NCBI RefSeq assembly: GCF_026262625.1
Contig: NZ_SHNN01000002.1
Coordinates: 744,001-808,000 of the forward strand
DNA from: Candidatus Litorirhabdus singularis
GTDB lineage: Bacteria > Pseudomonadota > Gammaproteobacteria > Pseudomonadales > Halieaceae
Direction: 5' to 3'
DNA length: 64,000 bases
Part shown: one piece after another, positions 18,059 through 27,893 of the stretch
Layout of the letters: each line of letters begins with the position of its first letter
Position numbering within the stretch: position 1 is the stretch's first letter
The notes under the pieces: generated by a model
What the model was told of the DNA's origin: nothing
Databases searched by the model: none
The model's input: only the letters and a program-made list of their open reading frames with translations
Position numbers and translations under genes: made by a program

Positions 18059-21000
18059 TTATGCTTCGGCGGCGCCATCCCCAGCCGTAAAATCTGCTGG
18101 TAAGCGTAGGCCCAAACGCCGGCGCACATCCTGATCAATCATATACATAATGGGGAGCAACAGCAGTGATACCAGTCCGCCAAAGATGACACCCCAGGCC
18201 ATACTCATGAAGACTGGCTTGAGGTAGCTGTTCTCCCCCATCAATCCATAAGCGGTTGGTAGCATGGCTACAGCAGTAGTCAACGACGTAATAAAAATGG
18301 GCCTGAAACGGCGATAACAAACGGCGGCAACTTCCATGGGAGACAGATAGTCACCTTTTTCATTGCGCTGTCGATTCATCGCATGCAGCAGCACCAGCGA
18401 ATCGTTCACCAGAACGCCCATCAGTCCGATGATACCGGTAATGGCCATCATACCCATGGTCATGCCCTGCACCGAATAACCGATAATCACCCCAGTGATA
18501 CCAAACGGCAGGCATATAAGAACCAACAGCGGCTGTGATACTGAATTGAACAAAATCACCAAGGCGGCAAATATAGCCAGTAAACAGACTCCAATAGCCA
18601 GCTGGAAATTACCCAGCGCACGCTCGTTCTCCTCGACTTGTCCAGATAACTTGATACGCACGCCAGGGTAACTAGCTGACCAGTTCTGTGCCGCGACAAA
18701 CTCAGCAATATCCGCGTTAATATCCATTACCGTCGTCTTCTGCTCGTCAATACGTCCAAATACGGTCACCGTACGTTTACCAAAATAGTGCTTAATATTG
18801 GCCTCGCCAGAACGCACATGAAAGTCTGCCACGCTATCCAGGTAGATGGGCTGGCCACGGGAATTAATGATGGAAAGATTTTCCAGCGTCTGCAGTTTTC
18901 CCGCCTGCTCAGGCGTTAGCTGTAAGCGGTAACGGACTCTTTCGTCCAACGTCTGCAGTTCATCCACCAGCAAACCGTCTACAGCGACACGCACGGCGCG
19001 TATCACCTGTTCCATGCTAAGACCACGTGCTGCGAGCAAGCCGTGATTAAACTGTAGGTCAACAATATCTTTACCGGCGTGATGCGAGTTCCACACAGTC
19101 GTCACGGCCGGATGCGACTCAACAAAATCCTGCAGCTGCGCAGCAATAGCAAAGCGTTCATCACCACTACCGACTACCTCGACCTCAACTGGCTCGCCCA
19201 TTACTGGTAGATCAGTCTGCGGTTGTACCGTAATGGATGTAAAACCGGTTCTATCGCTAACCACCTGTTGCAGGTCCTCCACCAACTGCCGTGTAGTAGA
19301 GTCACCGCTGCGTCTTCCCAACGGATGCAATTGCACCGCTATCAACGCCCAGGCTTGATCTCGCCCCTCGGTGGCGCCATAGAAATTGGTATCGTGATGA
19401 CCAATATCACTGGTTATAGCGAGTAGGTCAGCTGGGTTAACCTGTTGCCGGAACTCCCCTTCCAACTCTGCTACGGCCGCGACTGTTTGCTCAAAGCTGG
19501 TTCCCGGCGGCAACTCGATCTTGATATGCACAGTGTCGAAATCGAGGTCCGGGAACAGGCTGAAACGAATGGTGCTGAGGCCAATCGCTACCACCGCTAG
19601 GAACATTAGCAAGAAGCCCAGCAGTGTCAGATAGCGCCGCTGCAGCAAACGTTCAATCAGCCGTTGATAGGCGGAGCGCAGTCGTTCAAAACGAACCCGC
19701 TCCGCTGGCTGTTTGGAGATTGGCACATGACTCAGATGGCTGGGCAACAGGAACTGGCTTTCTAACAGCGAGGCCAGAAGAATCACTACCACGGTAACAA
19801 TAAACGGCTCCATCCAGGCACCGCTGGAACCTTCAAGCAACACCAGAGGGGTAAACGCCAATACCGTGGTTAGCGCACTGAACGCTACCGGCTGACTAAC
19901 CTGCGCAGCACCCAGAATACTCGCCTGCCCTGCTGAAAAACCCTGCTGACGCAGATACTGCGTGTTTTCGCTGACCACTACCGCATCATCGACGAGTATT
20001 CCCAGCATTAAAATAACGGCGGCAAGCGTCATGGAATTGATAGTATGCCCCAAGGCTGAGACCAGCAAAAATGTTAGGCACAGCGCGAAGGGAATTCCCA
20101 GAGCAACCCAAAATGCGAAGCGAAATTGTAAAAAGTAGGTGAGCAATACAAACACTGCCAACAGCCCGACAATGGCATTACCGGTGAGCACTTCTAATGC
20201 GTTATCGGTCAACCGCGATACATCGCCCACAACCTTGAGCTCTACTCCATGGGGAAGCGCCGCCGCCGCGACGAACGCTCGCAGATTGGCTGCTGTATGA
20301 ACCTCATCCGCCAGTGCATTTTTTCTCACACGTAGGGTAATACTCAGTTGACCATCAATACGCGTTTGTATCTGCCAGTCCTCATAGGCACTGATAACTT
20401 CAGCGACATCGCGCAAAAGCACGGTGTTACCCGGTTCTCGAGCACGAATAACAACTTTCTCGATATCGCGCGGCTGGCGAAACTGACCGACGGCGATTAC
20501 CTGTTTTTCGGTGGTAAATGAGTCTAGTGCGCCGCCACTATCACGCAAATTACGTGCGTGAATAGCCTCAATAATTTCTTCGTAGTTAATGCCTAACCGA
20601 GCCAGCTTTTCCTGCTCTAACATTATCCGCACTTCAGGCCGGCGGTAGCCCAGACGAGTCACCGACGCCACCCCGGAGACTTCACGCAGCGCGTCACCGG
20701 TGTTGCGTGCCACTTGTCTCAGTACCGCTTCTGAAGCCGTTCCCGTTACATGAATGTCCATGACCGGCGTGGTCAGCGTCGAGAGCTCATCTACCAAGGG
20801 CTTTTCCAACAGGTCCGCGGGTAAACGCGCTACCGCTCGATCTACAGCCTGCTGGATATCTCTCATGATCACATGTTTGGGAGCGGCATCCAGGTCGAGA
20901 TTCAACGTTATAACAGACAGGTTTTCCATGCTATTGGAGTAAAGGTTACGCACCCCATCAATTTCCAACAGCTCTTCTTCCAGCGGCAACGTGATCGATA

Positions 21001-21184
21001 GTTCGATTTCTTCTGGACCAGTTCCCGCGCGTACGGTAGTAATATTGACCACACCCATATCGATATGTGGATTGTACTCATAGCGCATATCAGCAATGGT
21101 CAGTGCTCCCATCAGAAACACAGTAACCATAATCAGGTTAACCAGCAGAGGGCGGCGCACAAACCATGCAATCAGATTTTGCAT
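18059..21184 (-). CDS. RND efflux transporter permease
   Basis: A 1041-aa inner-membrane RND pump subunit. It has the expected architecture: TM1 at about 12-30, a large periplasmic porter domain, a TM2-6 block with the proton-relay Asp pair in GILVDDAVVVSEN, a second porter domain, and a TM8-12 block ending in LLPIMYMID. It would work as a proton antiporter trimer with a periplasmic adaptor and an outer-membrane channel; no channel gene is nearby. The adaptor gene precedes it by 4 bp. It is nearer the heterogeneous AcrB-like group of marine bacteria than AcrB itself; the substrate is unknown. Confidence 0.93.
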   Translation of the reverse strand: MQNLIAWFVRRPLLVNLIMVTVFLMGALTIADMRYEYNPHIDMGVVNITTVRAGTGPEEIELSITLPLEEELLEIDGVRNLYSNSMENLSVITLNLDLDAAPKHVIMRDIQQAVDRAVARLPADLLEKPLVDELSTLTTPVMDIHVTGTASEAVLRQVARNTGDALREVSGVASVTRLGYRRPEVRIMLEQEKLARLGINYEEIIEAIHARNLRDSGGALDSFTTEKQVIAVGQFRQPRDIEKVVIRAREPGNTVLLRDVAEVISAYEDWQIQTRIDGQLSITLRVRKNALADEVHTAANLRAFVAAAALPHGVELKVVGDVSRLTDNALEVLTGNAIVGLLAVFVLLTYFLQFRFAFWVALGIPFALCLTFLLVSALGHTINSMTLAAVILMLGILVDDAVVVSENTQYLRQQGFSAGQASILGAAQVSQPVAFSALTTVLAFTPLVLLEGSSGAWMEPFIVTVVVILLASLLESQFLLPSHLSHVPISKQPAERVRFERLRSAYQRLIERLLQRRYLTLLGFLLMFLAVVAIGLSTIRFSLFPDLDFDTVHIKIELPPGTSFEQTVAAVAELEGEFRQQVNPADLLAITSDIGHHDTNFYGATEGRDQAWALIAVQLHPLGRRSGDSTTRQLVEDLQQVVSDRTGFTSITVQPQTDLPVMGEPVEVEVVGSGDERFAIAAQLQDFVESHPAVTTVWNSHHAGKDIVDLQFNHGLLAARGLSMEQVIRAVRVAVDGLLVDELQTLDERVRYRLQLTPEQAGKLQTLENLSIINSRGQPIYLDSVADFHVRSGEANIKHYFGKRTVTVFGRIDEQKTTVMDINADIAEFVAAQNWSASYPGVRIKLSGQVEENERALGNFQLAIGVCLLAIFAALVILFNSVSQPLLVLICLPFGITGVIIGYSVQGMTMGMMAITGIIGLMGVLVNDSLVLLHAMNRQRNEKGDYLSPMEVAAVCYRRFRPIFITSLTTAVAMLPTAYGLMGENSYLKPVFMSMAWGVIFGGLVSLLLLPIMYMIDQDVRRRLGLRLPADFTAGDGAAEA

Positions 21185-21188
21185 ACGC

Positions 21189-22283
21189 TCAGAAAGATTC
21201 CGTTACGCTAACCGGCGTGCCATCATTCAAGCCGAAATGCCCGTCTACAACCACCTGGTCACCCGCTACCAATCCGGCTAACACTTGTAAGCGACTGCCA
21301 TAACCTGCTGCCAGTAACGGTTTCACCTGCTGCACTCGGCCCTCTCGCACAACAAAGACAACGCGCTGCCGGTCGCGATCTACCAGCGCCGCCTCAGGCA
21401 GCAGTAACACCTCTGGTTGCTCCAACAGTTCAATTGATGCCGTAGCGGTCATGCCGGGTCGAATCCGAGGGTCTCCAGCTTCAAGAATCAACTTGACCGG
21501 GAAGTTGCCAGTTGCAGGGTCTGCCTTCACACCAACCCACTCTACGCGTGCCGCATAGTGAACACCCTTAATACCGGTCAGCGTGACGCTGGCAACAGCA
21601 CCGGCATGCAAATGGCTGATATCGGACTCACTTATCCAGGTATGCACGCGCATCACCTGAACTACTTGCAGTCGCACCAAAGTCGCACCAATGGTTACCG
21701 GCTCGCCAGGTTCCACCAATTTTTGGTCCACCAGACCCCGCGCCGGGCTCACAATACGCGTGTCCTTTAACTCTCTCTGGGCCAATTGCCGAACAGCCTG
21801 AGCACGCCGATAGTTAGCCTCTACTGCAAGTACCGCCAGCCTGGCATTGTCCAGCGTTTCTGCCGAGATAGTGTCCTGACGTGCGAGGTCCTCTCGTCGC
21901 TGCAAGCGCAGACGCGCTTCCTCTAACAACGCGTGCGCTTGTTCCGCACCTCGGCTAGCTTGGGTAAGGCGCAGCTCAGCCTTGTTGCGATCCAGTTCAA
22001 CCAACAGGTCTCCAGCCTCTACCGCGTCTCCTTCCTTCACCATAACGGCGGCTACCGTGCCGTGGGTTTCTGATGACACGTCAACCTGCTCCAGTGCCTC
22101 TACCACACCAAAGCTACTGACCTTTCCCTGCCAGCTCTGGGGCGACAGCTGATGCACCACTACAGCAACGGTGAGAGTTTGCCCTGGCCCTGATACAGGG
22201 GGCTCTGCGCTTCCGCAGGCAACCAGCAACAGCAGTAGAATCAAAAGGCTAGACTTCGAAAAAGACAACAATGGAAAACTCAT
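21189..22283 (-). CDS. RND efflux periplasmic adaptor subunit (lipoprotein)
   Basis: A 364-aa membrane-fusion protein. It has a lipoprotein signal with lipobox LVAC (Cys23), a biotinyl-lipoyl-like half (VSSETHGTVAAVMVKEGD, ending with PARGLVDQKLVEPG), a helical hairpin between, then beta-barrel and membrane-proximal domains. It links the permease at 18059-21184 to an outer-membrane channel. It is the first gene of a two-gene operon. Two tandem palindromes lie 11-44 bp upstream of its start and look like an operator. Confidence 0.92.
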   Translation of the reverse strand: MSFPLLSFSKSSLLILLLLLVACGSAEPPVSGPGQTLTVAVVVHQLSPQSWQGKVSSFGVVEALEQVDVSSETHGTVAAVMVKEGDAVEAGDLLVELDRNKAELRLTQASRGAEQAHALLEEARLRLQRREDLARQDTISAETLDNARLAVLAVEANYRRAQAVRQLAQRELKDTRIVSPARGLVDQKLVEPGEPVTIGATLVRLQVVQVMRVHTWISESDISHLHAGAVASVTLTGIKGVHYAARVEWVGVKADPATGNFPVKLILEAGDPRIRPGMTATASIELLEQPEVLLLPEAALVDRDRQRVVFVVREGRVQQVKPLLAAGYGSRLQVLAGLVAGDQVVVDGHFGLNDGTPVSVTESF

Positions 22284-22293
22284 TTGTGAACCA

Positions 22294-22327
22294 GATAGTC
22301 GCTATCATCTCAAATAGCGCCGCTATT
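22294..22327. promoter_or_regulatory. Tandem palindromes, candidate operator
   Basis: Two perfect palindromes with 3-nt centres lie 20 bp apart centre to centre: GATAG-TCG-CTATC (22294-22306) and AATAGC-GCC-GCTATT (22313-22327). They share an ATAG/CTAT core. They sit just upstream of the efflux adaptor start and 80-114 bp before qmcA. A dimeric repressor such as a TetR or MarR protein is the natural reader, but no such gene is adjacent. Function is inferred. Confidence 0.45.
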
Positions 22328-22407
22328 CACCACGTCGGGCGACGACTGTCAAAAAGCGCCTGCTCAGCTTACAATACGGCGGACACGCAGAGCAGGAGAG
22401 TAAGCAC

Positions 22408-23340
22408 ATGGACGGAGTTGGTATATCGGCTATCGTAGTCGTCATCTTTGCGATCAGCGTCATAGTCGCTGGGGCCAAGCTGGTACCGCAGGGCCACAAC
22501 TGGACCGTAGAGCGGTTCGGCAAATACACCAAGACACTCAAGCCCGGCCTCAACCTCATTGTTCCCTTTGTCGAACGCATCGGCGAAAAGGTCAACATGA
22601 TGGAAGTGGTGCTGGATATCTTGCCGCAGGAAGTTATTAGCAGCGACAACGCGATGGTGACAACCGACGCTGTGTGTTTCTATCAAGTTCAGCAACCCGA
22701 AAAAGCGGCCTATGAAGTCAACGACCGCGAGCGAGCGCTGCAGAATCTGGTTATGACCAATATCCGCGCAGTACTCGGTTCGATGGAATTGGACGAGATG
22801 CTGTCTAATCGCGATCGCATCAATGCAGAACTGTTGAACAAAGTGGACGAAGCTACTAACCCCTGGGGCATTAAGGTGACACGCATCGAGATTCGTGACA
22901 TTACCCCTCCCGCTGACCTGGTCGAAGCCATGGCGCGACAAATGAAGGCGGAGCGGCTAAAACGTGCCCAGATTCTCGAAGCTGAGGGCACACGAGAAGC
23001 CGATATACAACGCGCAGAGGGTGACAAGCAAGCGAAGATTCTGACCGCAGAAGGTGAACTGCAGGCTGCTATTCGCGAAGCGGAAGGCCGCGAAAGGCTG
23101 GCGGAGGCAGAGGCTAGAGCTACCACCGTCGTCAGTGATGCCATCGCCAAAGGCAATCCACTGGCCATCAACTACTTTATTGCACAGAAATACACCGAAG
23201 CACTTGGTAGCCTGGCAACGTCTGATAACAGCAAGGTAATTATGATTCCGCTGGAAGCAAGCAGCCTCATTGGCGCAATCGCCGGTATTACCGATATCAC
23301 CAAAGGGGCAATGAGCGAGGAACACGGGAGCAATAGCTAA
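22408..23340 (+). CDS. qmcA: SPFH/Band 7 membrane protein QmcA
   Basis: A 310-aa stomatin/prohibitin-like protein. It has an N-terminal TM (residues about 4-24), a Band 7 domain starting [22 protein letters not shown], then a long Ala/Glu-rich coiled coil ([20 protein letters not shown]) that mediates oligomerisation. QmcA-type proteins form large membrane microdomain assemblies and usually pair with a NfeD protein, which follows with a one-base start/stop overlap (TAATG). Start ATG 22408 follows an AGGAGAG site. Confidence 0.93.
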   Translation: MDGVGISAIVVVIFAISVIVAGAKLVPQGHNWTVERFGKYTKTLKPGLNLIVPFVERIGEKVNMMEVVLDILPQEVISSDNAMVTTDAVCFYQVQQPEKAAYEVNDRERALQNLVMTNIRAVLGSMELDEMLSNRDRINAELLNKVDEATNPWGIKVTRIEIRDITPPADLVEAMARQMKAERLKRAQILEAEGTREADIQRAEGDKQAKILTAEGELQAAIREAEGRERLAEAEARATTVVSDAIAKGNPLAINYFIAQKYTEALGSLATSDNSKVIMIPLEASSLIGAIAGITDITKGAMSEEHGSNS

Positions 23341-23822
23341 TGCACTCTCTTATTGAGCTTCTGGCGGGTCTGCAGGATTGGCACTGGTTTGTTTTCGGCA
23401 CTATGCTCATGGTGCTTGAGGTAGCGGGCGCTGGTGGCTTTTTGATAGGCATGGCACTGGCAGCTTTTTTACTGGCCGCGCTGCTGTTTGTAATCCCGGG
23501 GCTATCCTGGCCCTGGCAACTGGCGATATTCGCACTCACCTCGGTGAGTCTCACTATGTTGTATTTAAAGGTTTTTCGTAATTTCAACGATGCCACCGAC
23601 GCACCATTAATCAACGATCGCGCGGGACAACTGGTAGGTCAGTTCATAACATTGACAGAGCCTGTTCATAACGGCGAAGGCTCGGTGCAAGTGGGTGACA
23701 CCCGCTGGCGAGTGAAATGCGAAGGTGATCTGCCTGTGGGAGAGATCGTGAAAGTTGCTGACAGTGACGGAATGACACTGATTCTGGAAGAGAAAGTCCG
23801 TCCGGAGGGTTATCGGGTCTGA
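23340..23822 (+). CDS. NfeD-family membrane protein
   Basis: A 160-aa short NfeD (NfeD1b type). There are three to four TM helices in residues about 15-90, then a C-terminal OB-fold domain with the typical pattern GQFITLTEPVHNGEGSVQVG and WRVKCEGDLPVGEIVKV. It is the partner of the stomatin-like QmcA and is translationally coupled to it (ATG overlaps the qmcA TAA). There is no protease domain, as expected for the short form. Confidence 0.9.
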   Translation: MHSLIELLAGLQDWHWFVFGTMLMVLEVAGAGGFLIGMALAAFLLAALLFVIPGLSWPWQLAIFALTSVSLTMLYLKVFRNFNDATDAPLINDRAGQLVGQFITLTEPVHNGEGSVQVGDTRWRVKCEGDLPVGEIVKVADSDGMTLILEEKVRPEGYRV

Positions 23823-23841
23823 CCCGCCGCGCGCCATCTCT

Positions 23842-24456
23842 GTGAAGCAACGCATCGTCGTCATCGATTTCGAAACTACCGGACTCTCCGCTCGTGGCGG
23901 CGATCGGGCTATTGAAGTAGGTGCTGTCGCCATTGAAGATGGCCGGATTGGGGCAACTTTTCAAACACTGATCAACCCGGGTCGCCAGGTAGATAGCTTC
24001 ATCGAGAGTTACACCGGTATTAGCAATAGCATGCTCGCCGAGGCTCCCAACGGCCGTGAAGTATTTCCCGAATTGCATGAATTCGTTGGCGATGCGGTAC
24101 TGGTAGCTCACAACGCCAGCTTTGATCAAAACTTTCTCGACGCCGAATATCAGCGTGTGGACTGTACCCGCCAACAGCCATTTCTCTGTTCTATGCGTGT
24201 CGCACGGCGACTATATCCGGACGCCCCAAACCACAAACTGGGAACACTGGTCGATTACGCAAACGTGCCTATTACCGGAACGTTTCACCGCGCCCTGGCC
24301 GATGCTGAAATGACCGCCCTACTCTGGCTAGCCATGCTAGCCACACTGCGCGACGGTTTTGGTCTGGAAGATGCTCCACTGGAGTTACTACAAAAATTGC
24401 AAAGTGTAGCCATAGCGCGGGCTGATGATTGGCTAGCGGCGAAAGCTGCTGAGTAG
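23842..24456 (+). CDS. DnaQ-like 3'-5' exonuclease (DEDDh)
   Basis: A 204-aa exonuclease domain protein. Exo I is DFETTGL, Exo II is HNASFDQNF, Exo III is HRALADAEMT, so all four acidic residues and the His are present. It resembles stand-alone DnaQ-epsilon-like or RNase T-like nucleases and lacks the polymerase-binding tail of a full epsilon. The start is GTG at 23842; no better ATG is in frame. It is 19 bp after nfeD and may be read from the same transcript. Confidence 0.9.
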   Translation: MKQRIVVIDFETTGLSARGGDRAIEVGAVAIEDGRIGATFQTLINPGRQVDSFIESYTGISNSMLAEAPNGREVFPELHEFVGDAVLVAHNASFDQNFLDAEYQRVDCTRQQPFLCSMRVARRLYPDAPNHKLGTLVDYANVPITGTFHRALADAEMTALLWLAMLATLRDGFGLEDAPLELLQKLQSVAIARADDWLAAKAAE

Positions 24457-24488
24457 CAGCTGCCATGTACCTGTATTGCGCAACGTTC

Positions 24489-24815
24489 CTAGCGCGACTT
24501 TGAAAACGCTACAATACGCCTGCCGTCGTCCTGATGGGTGGGCGGAAATACCCACCACGCCTGCTCAGGGTCGCCATTAGGAATAAAGGCAGTGGGCGCA
24601 TTAAAACGGCAGTCAACGGTCACCGAATTGGTAAATACGATACCAAAATTTTTCCCGTCTCGGCGCTGAATGAAGGCCTGATAACCGGTCTGGGTTGCCA
24701 TATGCTTACTATGGTCAATCGACTCAAAACCGACTCGCCGCACGTGGCCATCGACACTGCGAATAAACAGGAAGCCCTCTTCGGCCCACTTTTGAATATG
24801 TTGCTTGGCTAACAT
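24489..24815 (-). CDS. Small protein of unknown function, 108 aa
   Basis: I do not recognise this protein. It is soluble, with a conserved-looking beta-rich centre (GYQAFIQRRDGKNFGIVFTNSVTVDC) and an aromatic end (EQAWWVFPP). The ribosome site is weak. Residue composition is protein-like, and the opposing ORF on the plus strand is poorer, so I accept this one with moderate confidence. Confidence 0.55.
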   Translation of the reverse strand: MLAKQHIQKWAEEGFLFIRSVDGHVRRVGFESIDHSKHMATQTGYQAFIQRRDGKNFGIVFTNSVTVDCRFNAPTAFIPNGDPEQAWWVFPPTHQDDGRRIVAFSKSR

Positions 24816-24916
24816 CGTGTAAAACTACAACGCCGCACCAGTAACGCGCAAGCCAACTCCTTCAGGCCTGTCGTGTTTTCAGGCAAACGTTTCAACACGA
24901 TGGATGCAGTAGGCGG

Positions 24917-25102
24917 TCAAACAGCATCACCGGCGAATTGATCTTGCATGTCACGAGCAACTTCACGCACCTGCTGTTCGGCATAGTGCAGGATATCGGT
25001 CATCCAGGTGACTTCGCGCTGCAGACAATACTGGCCCACACTGACTGTCACAAACAGAAACAGGAAGAATGCTGATAAAGGCGTGCGCCTTTCGTCAGAC
25101 AT
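24917..25102 (-). CDS. Small single-pass membrane protein
   Basis: A 61-aa protein with one TM helix near the N-terminus (AFFLFLFVTVSVGQYCL) and a helical acidic C-terminal part. ATG 25102 overlaps the stop of the upstream gene as ATGA, so it is translationally coupled to that 180-aa protein. No family is recognised. It could be the membrane partner of the upstream protein. Confidence 0.6.
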   Translation of the reverse strand: MSDERRTPLSAFFLFLFVTVSVGQYCLQREVTWMTDILHYAEQQVREVARDMQDQFAGDAV

Positions 25103-25644
25103 CATCCGCCCCATACCTGGCGCGCTAATTCTCGTAGTTCCAACGTGTTGACAAGGCTGGTGGCATCGTAAAAATCCGGTGCCGGGATTCCATGCAGCGT
25201 CAATAACTCCCGCCAGGCTACGCGCAGTAGCAAGACAGCAGCCTCAGGCATACCAAGCTCGCCCCGCTCACAGGCTGCAACGGGCCGGGAGTGCCATAAG
25301 GGTTGATAGGTAGCCGAAGACACGCCATCGGTAGTTGAGCCCAAGCGCTGCTCCGGCCGCCGCGGACTCTCAAGACAGCTGCGCCACAGTAGCCAGTAAC
25401 GTCGCTCAGGGTCGAGGCCTATTTCCCAGTAAGAAAGATGCACCGGCCGCATGTCATCGGACCATTCTGTCTGGGCAATAAAGCAGGCCTCACTATCATA
25501 GGAAACAGGAAAGCGATCGATGCAGGCAGCAGCGCCTAATGCCGTCCAACCCGCGTCTGCCACGGGCAGCCTAGGTACCAGACTGAGCAAGCGATCTACA
25601 GGGTCGTTCGGGCCTATTGCAAACCATTGTTTATCGCGGGTCAT
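25102..25644 (-). CDS. Protein of unknown function, 180 aa
   Basis: A soluble protein rich in Trp, with no recognised domain. Features are the N-terminal WFAIGPNDPVDRLLSLVPRLP, a central FIAQTEWSDDMRPVHLSYWEIG, and a C-terminal helical region (AVLLLRVAWRELLTLHG). It starts at an ATG and ends in an ATGA overlap with a 61-aa membrane protein, so the pair form an operon. About 270 bp upstream (25645-25916) is non-coding as far as I can see; it holds a CTCTCCC/GGGAGAG inverted repeat. Confidence 0.6.
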   Translation of the reverse strand: MTRDKQWFAIGPNDPVDRLLSLVPRLPVADAGWTALGAAACIDRFPVSYDSEACFIAQTEWSDDMRPVHLSYWEIGLDPERRYWLLWRSCLESPRRPEQRLGSTTDGVSSATYQPLWHSRPVAACERGELGMPEAAVLLLRVAWRELLTLHGIPAPDFYDATSLVNTLELRELARQVWGG

Positions 25645-25916
25645 TGGACCGGACCCAAGGCGGTTTTAGCCAGCTGTCGTTGGCTCAGGCCCGTCAGGCA
25701 AGCCGCACCTTGACCCCAAAGTCCACTTTTTGTCTTTGACAAAGTACTCTCCCATAATCATGGATTACGGGTTCCATACTAGGGAGAGCGGCATTTTTAC
25801 CCCATGGCCGCCAACGTCAGCTGCATGTCCGCGGGCGCCAAGTTACTATGGCCAGCAAAACCGTGTGCAAACGAATATATGGGAATGGCAAAAGGGGCAG
25901 CGCACTGGGCCCAGCG

Positions 25917-26435
25917 CTAATGCAGGTTGCGGCTGCCTTCTACCTCAAACAGATCGAGAAAATCAGAGAACAGGTTTTTCACAGTATCCAACGAACTGTT
26001 GAGCCGATGATCACCTTCTATCAAGTGCAACCGGGAATCATGTTCACGGGAGAAACGCTCAGAGTTGGCACAAGGCACCACCTCATCGTTAGTACCATGA
26101 ACAATCTCCACATGAGCAGCACCCGGGCAATAGGACTGCTGCTCATACTCAGGTATGTAGAGTGCCGGAGCCATTAGAAATACCCCGCTAACCGGGAAGC
26201 TGCGGGAAGCAACCAAGGAGACATATCCACCCATACTTGAGCCAACCAACAACGCGTCGCTTTGCTCACGGATAAGAATGTTTAACAGCCGCACCACGCG
26301 CGCGTCTGGGTCGTCCTGATTCTGATAATCAACGCTATCGACCTCGAAACCTTTACTCTCGGCCAATTCCGCCAGAGCACGGATCTTACTGCCCCAGGGG
26401 CCGCTTTCTTTGCCATGCGCAAAATATATTCTCAC
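25917..26435 (-). CDS. YqiA/YcfP-like alpha/beta-fold esterase
   Basis: A 172-aa small alpha/beta hydrolase. The oxyanion/start motif FAHGKESGPWGSK is typical of the YqiA/UPF0227 group. The nucleophile is in GSSMGG near residue 67, Asp in HGTNDEVVP near 115, and His in EGDHRLN near 141. The substrate is unknown; relatives hydrolyse short esters. It stands alone. Confidence 0.88.
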   Translation of the reverse strand: MRIYFAHGKESGPWGSKIRALAELAESKGFEVDSVDYQNQDDPDARVVRLLNILIREQSDALLVGSSMGGYVSLVASRSFPVSGVFLMAPALYIPEYEQQSYCPGAAHVEIVHGTNDEVVPCANSERFSREHDSRLHLIEGDHRLNSSLDTVKNLFSDFLDLFEVEGSRNLH

Positions 26436-26594
26436 CGTTAATCTGTCCTACACTACTTTACTGAAGAACGTATCATAATTGACGCGGCCAGCAGATCACC
26501 TAGCGCCAATTTTGCTATTCATGTCCCGTTAACGGGTACAGATATCAGGTATTTCTGTGGCGAAAGCCACAACCCCAAGGCTAGAGCAGACGGA

Positions 26595-27893
26595 CTAGAG
26601 CCGACGCATCTGTCGACCGATGTCACGCGCAGGCTTATCCGCCACGCCAGCCTGACGCGCCACATCCCGCCACAGGTCAATACCGGCCTGTACCTCACTG
26701 ATTAGCGCGCGCCCCTGATTACGCTTGATGCCGCAAAACCGACCCACGCTCAGCAAGTCCTCTACACTGAGACCATCGCGCTTACCGTTAATACTCATTT
26801 GGTGACGGTGATCATAATCAACTCGGGGGTTATAGGCGAAGTTCATGTCATAGGCCGGCGCCAGCCGCCAATCGCCGGATTTATCCATCAGAAATGCGAT
26901 ATTTTTGGTGTGATCTGCCTGGTTTCGCGCCAGTACGTTAAAAACCATACGCTTGAACTGCTGCTCAAGTGCCTGGCGACCGCAGCCAAGACGCTGGATG
27001 ACTGCCAGCGCCTGCTCGTAGCTATAGGCGCCGGCGCGATTGAAGTCAAAGTGCGCTATTCCGCACAGCGTTAGCATATGTATTTTGTTGCCGAGTTCAT
27101 CGCGATCAAAGCGGCGTGTGGCGAAATGTTGGCGTGAGCCGTCCGTCAGTAATCCGCACTCTTGCATCTCAATACCTGCCGCCAGCGCCATCAAGTGATA
27201 AGCGTATTCAATCAAACCGTGCCCGCGCAACTGCGGTTCCTCTTGATCTGGGTTAGCGCTAACCCCATCAAACTTTAGAATCCAGTAGCCAAATCCCTCT
27301 GGCGCAGGTAGCTGCCCTGAACGAACCTCATTCGTCTGCCTGTTCCAGGCAACAATAGCTTTGGCCCTGGCGCCTCCGGCAGAGGTACCCACCTGCATAA
27401 TCTCCTGAAAGGCACCCTGATTTTCTGGCTCGTCCCCGAACTGAAAGGACAGCTGCGGGCGCTGATTCACAATACTGCCAGACAACTCCGCCAAGGGCTC
27501 CGGCTGGATCGGCTTACTGCCCCGCGGTCGATACCCCCGCGCTGGGCTAAACTCCAGTGCCCCCATCGCTCGTGAGCCGATATAACAAAGTCTTTCTACC
27601 GGGTTGAGCGAATCAGCCCGTCGACCCTCGCTGTCGAGCCAGGCATTAATGACCGCATTACCGAACTTATCAGGCAAGGCATCAGCCAGCAGACCTGGCA
27701 GGCCCTTAAAAGTATCGCGTTCAAGCTCCGCAAACTCAAAAATACCCGCGCCAATCGGCATAGTCAGGGGCGCTATCTGCGGCCCGTTGATAGCAAAATC
27801 AGCAGCGTACTCGAATGCACCAAGCTGGCGCTGACTATCCCATGCAATAGCGCCAATGACAGAGCCCCAAAGGCTGACGCTGGCTACCGTCAT
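26595..27893 (-). CDS. hipA: HipA-family serine/threonine kinase toxin
   Basis: A 432-aa HipA-type kinase. The Gly-rich ATP loop is VGTSAGGARAKA near residue 167 and contains the Ser that is autophosphorylated in E. coli HipA. The catalytic segment is ARNQADHTKN and the metal-binding segment is AYDMNF, so the kinase looks intact. E. coli HipA phosphorylates GltX; the target here is unknown. The start overlaps the hipB stop as ATGA, so the antitoxin is made first. Confidence 0.93.
   Translation of the reverse strand: MTVASVSLWGSVIGAIAWDSQRQLGAFEYAADFAINGPQIAPLTMPIGAGIFEFAELERDTFKGLPGLLADALPDKFGNAVINAWLDSEGRRADSLNPVERLCYIGSRAMGALEFSPARGYRPRGSKPIQPEPLAELSGSIVNQRPQLSFQFGDEPENQGAFQEIMQVGTSAGGARAKAIVAWNRQTNEVRSGQLPAPEGFGYWILKFDGVSANPDQEEPQLRGHGLIEYAYHLMALAAGIEMQECGLLTDGSRQHFATRRFDRDELGNKIHMLTLCGIAHFDFNRAGAYSYEQALAVIQRLGCGRQALEQQFKRMVFNVLARNQADHTKNIAFLMDKSGDWRLAPAYDMNFAYNPRVDYDHRHQMSINGKRDGLSVEDLLSVGRFCGIKRNQGRALISEVQAGIDLWRDVARQAGVADKPARDIGRQMRRL

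Noticed and set aside
22369-22941. 190-aa ORF on the minus strand opposite qmcA
   Set aside because: It overlaps qmcA fully on the other strand and has no recognisable domain.
25848-26177. 109-aa plus-strand ORF overlapping the YqiA-like esterase
   Set aside because: Most of it is antisense to the esterase; the unique N-terminal part has no SD or known domain.
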